A stretch of 53,851 nt of DNA from Mycobacterium sp. WUMAC-067 (GTDB taxonomy: Bacteria > Actinomycetota > Actinomycetes > Mycobacteriales > Mycobacteriaceae). Made by a program: the position numbers and the translations under genes. Positions 26,389-35,005 of the stretch are shown here, piece by piece (position 1 is the first letter of the stretch; each line of letters starts with the position of its first letter). The notes below the pieces were generated by a model. That model did no database searches, had not been told where the DNA came from, and saw only the letters and a program-made list of their open reading frames with translations. The stretch is from positions 1 to 53,851 of the forward strand of contig NZ_JAEKMI010000031.1 in the NCBI RefSeq assembly GCF_020217485.1, given 5' to 3'.

Positions 26389-26440
26389 AGGTGAGTCTCG
26401 TTTGTGATAGCACCGGTGATAGCGCAAACGAGACTCACCT
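26389..26440. terminator. Long perfect hairpin between convergent genes
   Basis: Arms AGGTGAGTCTCGTTTG and CAAACGAGACTCACCT form a perfect 16-bp stem with a 20-base loop. The loop carries GTGATAGC twice (26404-26411 and 26416-26423). Position between a plus-strand and a minus-strand stop suits a bidirectional terminator. No T-tract follows. Confidence 0.65.
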
Positions 26441-26552
26441 CGTGCCATGGTCACTGGTACTCACGTGGTGGAGGCGAGGTGCAATCCAGACCGCCTTGGA
26501 GCACTAGCAAAACGCAGGTGCCCTTTCCCCCGATTGCGGGACAAACGGGCGG

Positions 26553-27440
26553 TCAGTCCGTCTGAGGTGTGCGCGGTGAGAGCAGCCTATCGGCCGCCGT
26601 GTAGGGGTCCTGGTCGCCGTCGACGACCGCCTCGGCGAGCCGGTCGAGATCCGGCTGGGTCCGCAGCCGGGTTTGGGCCAGCGACAAAATCTGTGCGCGG
26701 GCACGGGCCAGCCGGCGGGCGCGGCTGTCGGTGCGGCGGTGGTCCTCGATGACGGCCATCAGGTCCTCGATGCCCTCGCCCTTGGCGGCGATCAGCGGAA
26801 CGATCGGGGCGCTGGTCTCGGCCCGAAGATCGCGGACGGTCTGCTTCGCGCCGTCCCGGTCCGCCTTGTTGACCGCCACGATGTCGGCGACTTCCAGCAC
26901 TCCCGCCTTGGCGGCCTGGACAGCATCGCCCGCCCCGGGATTGAGAATGACGACGGTCGGGTCTGCGACGGCGGCGATCTCGATCTCGGACTGCCCCACC
27001 CCCACGGTCTCGAGCAGGACGACGTCGTAGCCGATCGCCCCCAGCAGGCGGATGGCCGCCGGAACCGCGGCGGCCAGCCCGCCGAGATGGCCTCGGCTTG
27101 CCACCGAGCGAATGAGCACGTCGGAGTCGTTGATATGCGCGGCCATTCGGATTCGATCGCCCAGCAGCGCACCGCCGCTGAACGGCGACGACGGGTCGAC
27201 GGCCAGCACCGCCACCCGGCACCCACGCGTGCGGTAGGCGCCGACCAGGGCGGCGACCGTCGTCGACTTGCCCGCGCCCGGCGGCCCGGTGATGCCGATG
27301 ACCGGCCCCATGCCCTCCGGTGCGGGTCCGATCGCCGCCAGGACCTCGTCGCGCTGTTCACCCTCGACGAGGCTGAGCAGCCGACCTGCCGCGCGGGGAG
27401 ATCCGTTGCGCGCGCGGTCAATCAGGTCAGCGATGGTCAT
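26553..27440 (-). CDS. meaB: MeaB/ArgK-type GTPase, chaperone of B12-dependent acyl-CoA mutases
   Basis: A 295-residue G3E-family GTPase: Walker A TGPPGAGKST (51-60), VAVLAVDPSSPFSGGALLGDRIRM, DVVLLETVGVGQSE, and NKAD. MeaB guards methylmalonyl-CoA-type mutases against inactivation and gates cofactor loading. It follows the thiolase gene by 7 bases. The mutase subunits of this window lie 13 kb away at 39.8-41.8 kb, so the GTPase is separated from its likely client. Confidence 0.92.
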   Translation of the reverse strand: MTIADLIDRARNGSPRAAGRLLSLVEGEQRDEVLAAIGPAPEGMGPVIGITGPPGAGKSTTVAALVGAYRTRGCRVAVLAVDPSSPFSGGALLGDRIRMAAHINDSDVLIRSVASRGHLGGLAAAVPAAIRLLGAIGYDVVLLETVGVGQSEIEIAAVADPTVVILNPGAGDAVQAAKAGVLEVADIVAVNKADRDGAKQTVRDLRAETSAPIVPLIAAKGEGIEDLMAVIEDHRRTDSRARRLARARAQILSLAQTRLRTQPDLDRLAEAVVDGDQDPYTAADRLLSPRTPQTD

Positions 27441-27447
27441 GTACGCA

Positions 27448-28587
27448 TTATGGGGCCGCGACCTCGATCACCGTCGCCGAGCCCATTCCACCGCCCGCGC
27501 ACATCGCCGCGACGCCGATGCCGCCGCCGCGGCGGCGCAATTCGTGCACCAGGGTGACTAGCATCCGGGCTCCGGTCGCCGCGACGGGATGCCCCAGCGA
27601 GCAGCCGCTGCCACTGACGTTGACCTTCTCGGGGTCAAGCTCGAGGAGCTTGATGGTGGCCACGCACATCGCCGCGAAGGCTTCGTTGATTTCGAACAGG
27701 TCCACGTCGGCGATTGAAAGACCAGCGCGGCCAAGGGCTTTCGGTATCGCCTCGACGGGTGCCAGGCCGGTGATCGCCGGGTCGACACCGACGGACGCCC
27801 AGGACCGGATGGTGGCCAGCGCGGGTAGTCCGAGCCGGTCGCTGGCGATCGTCAACGCGGCGGCCCCGTCGTTGGCGCCACAGGCGTTGCCGGCGGTGAT
27901 GGAAAAGCCCTCGATCTCCGGGTGCAACGGCTTGAGCGCGGCCAGCTTCTCCATGCTGGTGTCGCGTCGCGGGTGCTCGTCGACCGCGAACAACCCGTGT
28001 GGGGTGTCGATCGGGACGATCTCCTCTTTGAAGCGGCCTTCGTCGATGGCGGCGATGGCGTTGCGGTGCGAGCGCAGCGCCCAGGCGTCCATCTCCTCGC
28101 GGCTCACGCCGGCCTTGACGGCGGCGTTCCAGCCGACCGTAATGGACATGTCCATGTTGGGTGCTTCGGGGCGATCGGGGTGGGTCGGGGGGAACCAGTC
28201 GACCCATTCGCCATCCAGCTGCATCCGCGACCGCGGCGACGTGGATGCCGAGTTCACGCCGCCGGCGATGACGAGTTGGTCCATTCCCGCGCGCACGCTC
28301 GCCGCCGCGCTCTGCACGGCCGCCTGGCCCGCCGCGCAGTGGCGATTGTTGGCCAAGCCGGGCACCTGGGTCAGGCCCGCGGTGATGGCGGCGTGGCGCG
28401 CCAGCACGCCGCCGCCGTAAAGGCCCTCGCCCAGGATTACGTCGTCGACCTGCTCGGGGTCCAGATCCGTTGCCGCTTCGGTGATGACGTGGTGCGCCAG
28501 ATCGAACGCGCTGGTGTCGCGCAGGGTCCCCTTGCGGGCCGTGCCGATCGGGGTGCGCAGGGCGGACACGATGACGGCTTCAGGCAC
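27448..28587 (-). CDS. Thiolase family acetyl-CoA acyltransferase
   Basis: A 379-residue degradative-type thiolase with nucleophile Cys84 (NRHCAAGQAA), the SLGHPVAATGARM histidine motif and the C-terminal CAGGGMGSA with the second catalytic Cys. It cleaves a 3-ketoacyl-CoA with CoA in the last step of beta-oxidation. GTG 28587 follows TGGAGAAG. A palindrome GAGAATnnnATTCTC lies 59 bases upstream of the start and recurs at the fadD-ferredoxin promoter, so the thiolase-meaB pair probably belongs to that regulon. Confidence 0.91.
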   Translation of the reverse strand: MPEAVIVSALRTPIGTARKGTLRDTSAFDLAHHVITEAATDLDPEQVDDVILGEGLYGGGVLARHAAITAGLTQVPGLANNRHCAAGQAAVQSAAASVRAGMDQLVIAGGVNSASTSPRSRMQLDGEWVDWFPPTHPDRPEAPNMDMSITVGWNAAVKAGVSREEMDAWALRSHRNAIAAIDEGRFKEEIVPIDTPHGLFAVDEHPRRDTSMEKLAALKPLHPEIEGFSITAGNACGANDGAAALTIASDRLGLPALATIRSWASVGVDPAITGLAPVEAIPKALGRAGLSIADVDLFEINEAFAAMCVATIKLLELDPEKVNVSGSGCSLGHPVAATGARMLVTLVHELRRRGGGIGVAAMCAGGGMGSATVIEVAAP

Positions 28588-28645
28588 GGGTCTTCTCCAG
28601 TTCGGCCGGTGGGTGCGCGGCGGTGAAAGCCACCCGCACATTCAC

Positions 28646-28672
28646 GAGAATCGTATTCTCTCATTACGAGAG
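28646..28672. promoter_or_regulatory. Palindromic operator GAGAATnnnATTCTC upstream of thiolase
   Basis: GAGAATCGTATTCTC (28646-28660) is an inverted repeat with three central bases. It overlaps a second perfect inverted repeat CTCTC-ATTAC-GAGAG (28658-28672). The first matches the site at 34598-34612. The binding regulator is not obvious in this window. Confidence 0.68.
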
Positions 28673-28702
28673 TACGAGTCGCAACAAGCGGCGGAAGACC
28701 GA

Positions 28703-29221
28703 TCAGTTGGTGCGGTCGGACCATCCCGGCGGGAGGCGGTCGGGGCCGGTGTCGATGACGGTCTCGTCGTCGGTCCCGACGTATTCGAACAGGGTGATGT
28801 AGGCGAATTCGGGGACTTCGTAGATCGGGTAGGTCGGGCCTTGATCTCGGTAGGCCCGCATCTCATCCAGGTGTTCGTTCTGGTAGCAGACAGTGCGCTC
28901 GCCGTGCACGCGGATCCACTGGGGGAAGAAGATGACGCCGTGGATGCGCCGCTTGGATGGCAGGACGTTGACCGCGACACAGGTTCCCGTGGGTTCGGTC
29001 CAGGAGATTTTGAAACTGTCGTCGTCGAGTTGGACGAGGTTGACGTCCTGGCCCTTGACCCAGCGGCCGCCGACATGCCCGGAGTGGATGCGGTAGTCGA
29101 TGGTGGTGGCGTTCTTGACGTACATCTCGTACTGCCATCCGTTGGCATAGGTGTAAATGAAGCGGTGCCCGACGATTCCCGAAAAGTCCTGCGGCGGAAT
29201 CGGATTTGCGACGCTGGTCAT
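28703..29221 (-). CDS. Phenolic acid decarboxylase (PAD family)
   Basis: A 172-residue lipocalin-fold enzyme that matches bacterial phenolic acid decarboxylases: SGIVGHRFIYTYANGW, then MYVKNATTIDYRIHSG, GGRWVKGQ and GVIFFPQWI. These enzymes remove CO2 from p-coumarate, ferulate or caffeate to give vinylphenols, without cofactors. ATG 29221 follows GTAGGAGGAAC, a strong ribosome site. It is upstream of the thiolase operator on the same strand, so it is likely its own transcript. The family is well known from Bacillus and lactic acid bacteria and is uncommon in mycobacteria as far as I know. Confidence 0.85.
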   Translation of the reverse strand: MTSVANPIPPQDFSGIVGHRFIYTYANGWQYEMYVKNATTIDYRIHSGHVGGRWVKGQDVNLVQLDDDSFKISWTEPTGTCVAVNVLPSKRRIHGVIFFPQWIRVHGERTVCYQNEHLDEMRAYRDQGPTYPIYEVPEFAYITLFEYVGTDDETVIDTGPDRLPPGWSDRTN

Positions 29222-29388
29222 TGCCGTTCCTCCTACTTGGGTCGCAGCCGTGTCGGCTGTCACGGTGATGATCCTGCCAGGGCGCGGCGCCGCTCGTACA
29301 GCAGGTTTTCACCGAATACCGGTTGATGCGCCCAACCGGCGTGCGCGGCGGTCCTGCGGAAAACGCGCCGATTTGCGATGGTGGATCA

Positions 29389-30255
29389 ATGACTGAGGGA
29401 AGGGTCGCGGTCCCGGGCGGCGAGGTGTGGTTCAAGCGGACGGGTGGCGGCGCGGGCCTGCCGCTGCTCGTCATTCACGGCGGCCCGGGCTTGCCGCACA
29501 ACTACCTGCGGCCACTGGGACGCTTGGCCACGCAACGCGAAGTCATCTTCTGGGACCAACTGGGTTGCGGGAACTCCAAATGCGCGCCAAACCCCGGGCT
29601 TTGGACGATGGACCGCTCGGTGGCGGAGGTGAATGCCGTGGTGCGGGCCCTGGGGCTGGACGGCTTCCATCTCTTCGGTAACTCCTGGGGTGGGATGTTG
29701 GCGCAGCAGTATGTGCTCGACAATGCCGCCGGGGGCGCCGCGAGCCTCACCATCTCGAACAGCATCGCGTCCATCCCGGAGTTCGCGAAGATGGTGGCGC
29801 GCTTGAAGTCCGAGCTGGATCCGGGCACCCAGGCGGCCATCGACCGGCATGAAGCCGCCGGCACGACCTACGCACCGGAATACCAGGCCGCGATACGCAC
29901 CTGGAATGAAACCTACCTGTGCCGGGTGCGGCCCTGGCCGCGCGAGCTCGAGGAGGCGTTCAGAAGCATGGGGGCGGAAATCTTCGAGACGATGTTCGGC
30001 CCGAGCGATTTTCACATCGTCGGAACGATCCGGGACTGGGACGTGTTCGATCGGCTCACCGAAATCTCCTTGCCGACAATGCTGCTCGCCGGCCGCTACG
30101 ACGAATGCGTGCCGGAACACATGTGGGCAATGCACCAGCGCATCGCGGGCTCCCGGTTCGAGCTGTTCGAATCCAGCGCCCACATGCCGTTCATCGAGGA
30201 GCCGGACAAGTTCGATTCGGTGATGCGCGACTTCCTGATTCGCCACGACGCCTGA
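29389..30255 (+). CDS. Proline iminopeptidase-family alpha/beta hydrolase
   Basis: A 288-residue S33-type hydrolase: HGGPGLPHNYL, DQLGCGNS, nucleophile elbow GNSWGG (Ser99), acid in AGRYDECVPE and His in SSAHMPFIEEP. The signature HGGPG..DQxGxGxS fits proline iminopeptidase and related amino-acid amidases. It is alone on the plus strand between PAD and enoyl-CoA hydratase genes. ATG 29389 is where family similarity begins; the ribosome site is weak. Confidence 0.87.
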   Translation: MTEGRVAVPGGEVWFKRTGGGAGLPLLVIHGGPGLPHNYLRPLGRLATQREVIFWDQLGCGNSKCAPNPGLWTMDRSVAEVNAVVRALGLDGFHLFGNSWGGMLAQQYVLDNAAGGAASLTISNSIASIPEFAKMVARLKSELDPGTQAAIDRHEAAGTTYAPEYQAAIRTWNETYLCRVRPWPRELEEAFRSMGAEIFETMFGPSDFHIVGTIRDWDVFDRLTEISLPTMLLAGRYDECVPEHMWAMHQRIAGSRFELFESSAHMPFIEEPDKFDSVMRDFLIRHDA

Positions 30256-30276
30256 AGCAGCCGCGCCGCAGCGGCG

Positions 30277-31047
30277 TCAGTTCTTCTTGGCCGCGTTGAA
30301 TTTCGCGACGTTGGCCCGAAAGTCCTCGGTGACAAACGACTGGCTCTCGGCCGACAGCGCGTAGTCGAGGCTGGCGAGCACGGCGCGCTCCAGGTGGATG
30401 TTGAGCACCCGCTTGGTGCTCTCGACCGCCTGCTGGGGCAGTTCCAAAATCTTTTTCGCACAGGCGATCGCCTCCGAGAACGGGTCGGCCACCACATGGT
30501 TGGCCAGACCGAGTTCGACGGCACGCTGCGCTTTGATGCGGGTTCCGGTCAGCGCGAATTCCTTGGCGAGCAGCAGGCTGATGTGCAGCGGCCAGGTCAG
30601 CGGCCCGCCATCGGCTGCCACCAATCCCACCTGCACGTGCGGGTCGGCCAGATAAGCGTCCTCGGCGATGTACACGATGTCGCTGAGCGCGACCAGGCTG
30701 CAACCCAGCCCGACCGCGGGGCCATTGACGGCCGCCACCACAGGGATTCGGCACCGTGCCATGCCTAGCACGATTTCGCGACCGTCCCGGATGGTTTTGG
30801 CGCGCAGCTCAGCGTCGTTGGCCAGCTCTTCCAGGTACGTGAAATCGCCGCCGGCCGAGAACGCCCTACCGGCGCCGGTGATCACCGCGGCGCGGGCGGT
30901 GGGGTCGTCGGTCAACCGCTGCCACAGCCGCGCGAGCCCGACGTGCAGGTTGTCGTTGACCGAGTTGAGCGAATCCGGCCGGTTGAGCGTGATGACGCGC
31001 AGCGCGCCGTCGGCCTGGACGTCGATTTCGGTAGGCATGTCGTACAC
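30277..31047 (-). CDS. Enoyl-CoA hydratase/isomerase family protein
   Basis: A 256-residue crotonase-fold protein: ITLNRPDSLNSV, oxyanion segments FSAGGDF and GPAVGLGCSLV. The catalytic region reads ADPHVQVGLVAADGG, so the first usual Glu is His and the second is replaced within AADGG; this variant occurs in a mycobacterial subgroup. The GTG start at 31047 is supported by AAGGAG 6 bases upstream, supplied by the 57-bp repeat. Last gene of the fadD-fadE-fadE-echA operon. Confidence 0.88.
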   Translation of the reverse strand: MYDMPTEIDVQADGALRVITLNRPDSLNSVNDNLHVGLARLWQRLTDDPTARAAVITGAGRAFSAGGDFTYLEELANDAELRAKTIRDGREIVLGMARCRIPVVAAVNGPAVGLGCSLVALSDIVYIAEDAYLADPHVQVGLVAADGGPLTWPLHISLLLAKEFALTGTRIKAQRAVELGLANHVVADPFSEAIACAKKILELPQQAVESTKRVLNIHLERAVLASLDYALSAESQSFVTEDFRANVAKFNAAKKN

Positions 31048-31054
31048 GTCAGAC

Positions 31055-31168
31055 TCCTTCGATGATCGTGACCCGCTTCACCCGGGCTACACCCGCGTTC
31101 GCGATCACTCCTCCTTCGATGGTCGTGACCCGCTTCACCCGGGCTACGCCCGCGCTCGCGATCACTCC
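31055..31168. repeat. 57-bp tandem direct repeat, two copies
   Basis: Copy 1 31055-31111 and copy 2 31112-31168 differ at only three of 57 positions. It fills the gap between the acyl-CoA dehydrogenase stop and the enoyl-CoA hydratase start. Read on the minus strand, each unit ends with CGAAGGAGT; the copy next to the hydratase supplies its ribosome site. The period is 19 codons and the unit is open in one frame. Confidence 0.85.
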
Positions 31169-32250
31169 TACAATCCCAAGATTCGTGAGGCGATGATGTT
31201 CTTCTGTATTTGTGATGTCCCGCCCATGACGCTTTGCGCCCGGCTGTACAGATAGGCGCTGAGCAGGTCGGGATCGCGCGTGCCCGCGACGGCCAGGGCG
31301 GCGTGCCCGACGGATTGTTCGACCCAGGTCATCAGCAGCTTGTCCAGCGACCCTTCCGAGCCGTGGGACACCCCGTCGAGCTGTTCGGACAACCGCCGGC
31401 GCACGTGATGGGTCAGCATGTCCGACTGAACCGCGGCCCACGCCAGCTCTTCGGGCACTTCGCCGTCGTTGCGCGACAACAGCTCTCGGACGAGCTTGCC
31501 GTAGCGGGCGGCGTAGCCCAGGGTCGAGGGTTCGCGTTCGTGCCCGACGACGGTCATGGCCACCGCCCAGCCGTCGCCGGGAGCACCGACCATCCGGTCC
31601 GCCGGGACCGTGGCATCGTCAAAGAACACCTGACCGAATTCGTTGGTCACCCCGTTGATCATCTGCAGCGGGCGCTGTTGCACGCCAGGCTGTTTCATCT
31701 CCAGCACAAACGCCGACAGGCCGCGGTGGCGCTTGGCCTCGGGGTCGGTGCGCGCGAGCAGCAGGCACCAGTCGGCCACGTCGGAATAGCTGGTCCAGAT
31801 CTTGTGGCCGTTCACCACATACTTGTCGCCCTCGAGGCGGGCGGTGGTGGTCAGCGACGCGAGATCCGAGCCGGCGCCAGGCTCGCTGAAGCCCTGGCAC
31901 CAGCGCTCGGTGCCGTTGATGATGCCGGGCAGGAAGCGTTTGCGTACCTCATCGTTGGCGTGCTCGCCGATCCCGTACACCAGATAGCCGACGCTGGGTC
32001 GCGGGGGCGCGCCGGCACGCACCAGCTCCTCGTCGACGATGACGTCGTAGACCGGAGCCAGGTCCCGCCCGCCCCACTCGCGGGGCCAGGACAGGCCGAA
32101 AAATCCGTTGTCGTACAGGGCGCGATGCCAGTCGGCCATACGCGCCCAATACTCGTCTCCCGAGCCGGAAAACTCCTTGGCGTGCGCCGAAAGCCAGGCG
32201 CGCAAACGGTCGCGAAACGCGGCCTCGTCGGGTGAGTCACGAAAGTCCAA
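31168..32250 (-). CDS. Acyl-CoA dehydrogenase, subunit 1
   Basis: A 360-residue FadE-type flavoprotein: FGLSWPREWGGR, WCQGFSEPGAGSDLASL, YVVNGHKIWTSY, and the C-terminal MGGTSQIQKNIIASRILGL. It oxidises an acyl-CoA at alpha-beta using FAD and ETF. It overlaps the next fadE by 14 bases. Paired short FadE genes in mycobacteria form alpha2-beta2 enzymes that act on bulky ring-bearing acyl-CoAs, which is the likely arrangement here. Confidence 0.91.
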   Translation of the reverse strand: MDFRDSPDEAAFRDRLRAWLSAHAKEFSGSGDEYWARMADWHRALYDNGFFGLSWPREWGGRDLAPVYDVIVDEELVRAGAPPRPSVGYLVYGIGEHANDEVRKRFLPGIINGTERWCQGFSEPGAGSDLASLTTTARLEGDKYVVNGHKIWTSYSDVADWCLLLARTDPEAKRHRGLSAFVLEMKQPGVQQRPLQMINGVTNEFGQVFFDDATVPADRMVGAPGDGWAVAMTVVGHEREPSTLGYAARYGKLVRELLSRNDGEVPEELAWAAVQSDMLTHHVRRRLSEQLDGVSHGSEGSLDKLLMTWVEQSVGHAALAVAGTRDPDLLSAYLYSRAQSVMGGTSQIQKNIIASRILGL

Positions 32251-33142
32251 GATCGATCTCCTTCAACGCGACCGGCCACAGCTCGGTCGAGGTCAGGGCG
32301 CGGCGCAGATAGACGTGCGCCACGCACTCCCAGGTGTTGCCGATGCCGCCGTGCACCTGAATCGCCGTCTCGCAGACGGTTCGGGTGGCCCGCGCGCAGT
32401 AGACCTTGGCGATTTGGGCCGCCCGAATGGCTTCGGCGGGGGCCAGCTCATCGACCGCCCACGCGGCGTGGCGCAACACGCTCACCGAACCTTCAATCAG
32501 CGCAAGGCTTTCGGCCAGCAGATGCGCGATGGCCTGATACGACCCGATCTGCTTGCCGTATTGTTCGCGGATCTTGGCGTAGTCGCAGGCGACGGCGTGC
32601 GCGCCGCGGGCGACGCCGACCAAATCCGCCGTCGTCGCGACCAGAGCCAGCGCCCGCCATTGCTTGGCGACCTCAGTGGACACTTCGCCCAGCGCCACCG
32701 GTGACCCCACGATCTTCGCGTCGGCCCGCGTCAGATCGACGCCCTCGGTCAATGCCTGCACCTCGACGGCCGAGACCGCGCCGCCCGAGAGAGCTAACGC
32801 ACGCCGGGCGCCGCGGGCGTCGATCACCCGATCGTCGACCGCGACCGTTGTCCCCGAGGCGTCTTCGCCGATGTGACGGGCGAGATCGTCGGCGAGCACC
32901 GGGCCGAGAAACGGCGAGTCAACCAGACGGCGGCCGAATTCCTCGGCCACGATGGCCACTTCCACCCCCGAGGCCCCATCGGAACGCAACGAGCGCCAAC
33001 CGGTGGACTCGATCTGCTTGTCCAGGCGCGTGATTCGGGTCTGGTCGTCGAGTTCCTGCACCGCCGCAGGTCCGAGGTCGTCGGCCAGCTTCGCGGCGGC
33101 GTCGCGCAATTGCTGTTGTTCAGTTGTCAGACGTACATCCAT
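32237..33142 (-). CDS. Acyl-CoA dehydrogenase, subunit 2
   Basis: A 301-residue partner of the neighbouring acyl-CoA dehydrogenase, shorter than the usual 380. It has VARGAHAVACDYAKIREQYGKQIGSYQ and the C-terminal QVHGGIGNTWECVAHVYLRR of the FadE fold, but the N-terminal region is reduced and lacks a clear FAD/substrate loop. This matches the weakly binding subunit of heteromeric FadE pairs. It overlaps fadD by 23 bases upstream and the first subunit by 14 downstream. Confidence 0.88.
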   Translation of the reverse strand: MDVRLTTEQQQLRDAAAKLADDLGPAAVQELDDQTRITRLDKQIESTGWRSLRSDGASGVEVAIVAEEFGRRLVDSPFLGPVLADDLARHIGEDASGTTVAVDDRVIDARGARRALALSGGAVSAVEVQALTEGVDLTRADAKIVGSPVALGEVSTEVAKQWRALALVATTADLVGVARGAHAVACDYAKIREQYGKQIGSYQAIAHLLAESLALIEGSVSVLRHAAWAVDELAPAEAIRAAQIAKVYCARATRTVCETAIQVHGGIGNTWECVAHVYLRRALTSTELWPVALKEIDLGLS

Positions 33143-34526
33143 AGCGCTCCTTCAGCACTCGGCGCAGCACCTTGCCCGAGGGCAGGCGGGGAATTTCAGG
33201 CACAAACACCACGCGGCTCAGATGTTTGTAGGACGCCAACTTCTCGTCCACCAGGGCGGTCAGTTGGGACGCATCGACAGGCTCGGCGGCCGCGACCGCG
33301 GCGACGATCGCCTCGCCGTTGATCCCGTCGGGAATCCCGAACACCGCACAGTCTTTGACCGCCGGGTGACCGTGCAACACCGTCTCGATCTCGGCCGGGG
33401 CGACTTGGAAACCACGGACTTTGATCATCTCCTTGAGGCGGTCGGTGATCCGCAGCCACCCGCCGGTATCGAGCCAGCCGACGTCTCCGGTCCGATACCA
33501 GCCATCGCGGATCGCCTCGTTGGTCGCTTCGGTCGGCAGGTAGCCGGCCATGAGCGACGCCGACCGGGCCTGAATCTCACCGACCTCACCGGAGCCGACC
33601 GGCTCGCCCGTCTCCAGCGAGACGACCCGCAGGTCCACACCGGGCACCGCCCGCCCGACGGTGTCGAGCCGCGCGTCCTCGATCGAATTGCACGTGATGA
33701 CAGGCAATTCCGTGGTCCCGTAGGCGGGCAGCCACCTCACGCCGGTGCGCCGGGTCACCGTCTCCGCGACGTGGGCGTTGACCGGTGTGGCCCCCCACAT
33801 GATGTAGCGCAGCGACGACAGGTCATACGATTCCAAGCGCGGGTGCGAGGCGATGGCGAGCGCGATCGGCGCGACCGCCATTTCCACTGTGATGCGGTCA
33901 CTTTCGATGTGGTGCAGCACCCGGTCGATGTCGAACCGGGGATGCAGCCGCACGCAGGCGCCGGTCTCCCACGCGGTCAGCAGGTTCAGCAACCCGAGAA
34001 TGTGTGACGGCGGGGTGGCGACTTGGATCCGGTCGCGGTGTGTCAACTGCAGGGCGTCCCGCCAGTGCCGCACGGCCTCGTCGAGCGAGGCGTGGGTGTG
34101 CCGGACCGCCTTGGGCAGGCCGGTGGTGCCGGAACTGAACACCAGCGCCGCGTCGGCCTCAGGGGGCGGCGGAGGACCGGCGGCCGGCTCGGCGGGCGGG
34201 ACCGGCTCGTCCAGGTGCAGCATCGGCATCAGGCCGGCCAGCACCGGGTGGTCGCCGACGGCGTGCGCGGGGCCCGTCAGCGCGAGCGCGTGGTCGACCT
34301 CGTCGCGTTTCCAGGCCGGGCTGATGAGGACGGCCGTGGCGGCCAGCCGCCAGATCGCGAGCACCACGGCGAGGAACTCCGGCCGGTTGGACGCCATGAC
34401 AGCGACCCGCTGACCCGCTGTGACGCCGTCTTTGACCAGGGCCGCGGCCCATCCGTCGGCCAACGCGTGGAGTTCGGGCGCGCTGAATCGCCGTTCCTCG
34501 AACACGAGCGCCGCCGGCTCGGTCAC
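33120..34526 (-). CDS. AMP-dependent acyl-CoA synthetase (FadD-like)
   Basis: A 468-residue adenylating ligase: P-loop VFSSGTTGLPKAVRHTH, YGTTELP, GWYRTGDVGWLD, ITDRLKEMIKVRGFQVAPAEIE and C-terminal LPSGKVLRR with the catalytic Lys. It activates a carboxylic acid to the CoA thioester. It is short for FadD (usually 500-560). GTG 34526 is preceded by GGAAGGGAC; a longer upstream frame has no ligase features. First gene of the operon behind the GAGAAT palindrome. Confidence 0.9.
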   Translation of the reverse strand: MTEPAALVFEERRFSAPELHALADGWAAALVKDGVTAGQRVAVMASNRPEFLAVVLAIWRLAATAVLISPAWKRDEVDHALALTGPAHAVGDHPVLAGLMPMLHLDEPVPPAEPAAGPPPPPEADAALVFSSGTTGLPKAVRHTHASLDEAVRHWRDALQLTHRDRIQVATPPSHILGLLNLLTAWETGACVRLHPRFDIDRVLHHIESDRITVEMAVAPIALAIASHPRLESYDLSSLRYIMWGATPVNAHVAETVTRRTGVRWLPAYGTTELPVITCNSIEDARLDTVGRAVPGVDLRVVSLETGEPVGSGEVGEIQARSASLMAGYLPTEATNEAIRDGWYRTGDVGWLDTGGWLRITDRLKEMIKVRGFQVAPAEIETVLHGHPAVKDCAVFGIPDGINGEAIVAAVAAAEPVDASQLTALVDEKLASYKHLSRVVFVPEIPRLPSGKVLRRVLKERYGCTSDN

Positions 34527-34597
34527 GTCCCGTCCTTCCTGACAGACCGGGCTGACCCGACATCCATACAAGGCTTGAGAAGATGCTATCGCTTCGT

Positions 34598-34618
34598 GAG
34601 AATAGTATTCTCTATACT
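34598..34618. promoter_or_regulatory. Divergent operator GAGAATAGTATTCTC with -10 box
   Basis: GAGAATAGTATTCTC (34598-34612) is a 15-bp palindrome between fadD (minus) and the 2Fe-2S ferredoxin gene (plus). TATACT at 34613-34618 abuts it and is a good -10 box for the plus strand. The motif matches 28646-28660 at 13 of 15 positions. Confidence 0.72.
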
Positions 34619-34650
34619 GAAGAATGCAAGTACGGGAGGGGGCGGTCAAC

Positions 34651-34989
34651 GTGACGGTCACCCGGATCATCGAGGAGACCCCGCGGGTGACAGATCCGGC
34701 CACAAACGGCTCTGGTGCCGGAACGGTGACAATTCATCTCGACCGCAAGAAGGTCTCGGTGCCCAGGGTTCCGGGCGAGACGCTTTTGGAGACCGCGCGC
34801 CGCGCCGGGCTGGAGCCGCCGTTCAGTTGCGAGGCGGGCAACTGCGGGACATGCATGGCCATGCTGGAAGAGGGCCACGCCACCATGCGGGTCAACGACG
34901 CTCTCGAACCCGACGAGGTCGCCGAGGGCTACATTCTGACGTGCCAGGGCGTTCCGGATACGGAGTCGGTCACGGTGCGCTACGAGTAG
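34651..34989 (+). CDS. Plant-type 2Fe-2S ferredoxin
   Basis: A 112-residue ferredoxin with the CxxxxCxxC...C motif: C60, C65, C68 (CEAGNCGTC) and C98. It resembles the electron-transfer domain of ring-hydroxylating oxygenase reductases. GTG 34651 is chosen since GGGAGGGGG lies about 9 bases upstream and the -10 box at 34613 leaves a normal leader. ATG 34624 is an alternative. First gene of a plus-strand operon with 35006 and 35357. No oxygenase partner is adjacent. Confidence 0.88.
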   Translation: MTVTRIIEETPRVTDPATNGSGAGTVTIHLDRKKVSVPRVPGETLLETARRAGLEPPFSCEAGNCGTCMAMLEEGHATMRVNDALEPDEVAEGYILTCQGVPDTESVTVRYE

Positions 34990-35005
34990 CAGCCAGGAGA
35001 TAGCG

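Noticed and set aside
30264..30276. Palindrome CGCCGCaGCGGCG between convergent genes as a terminator
   Set aside because: Only a 6-bp stem with a one-base centre, which cannot form a loop; chance in GC-rich DNA.
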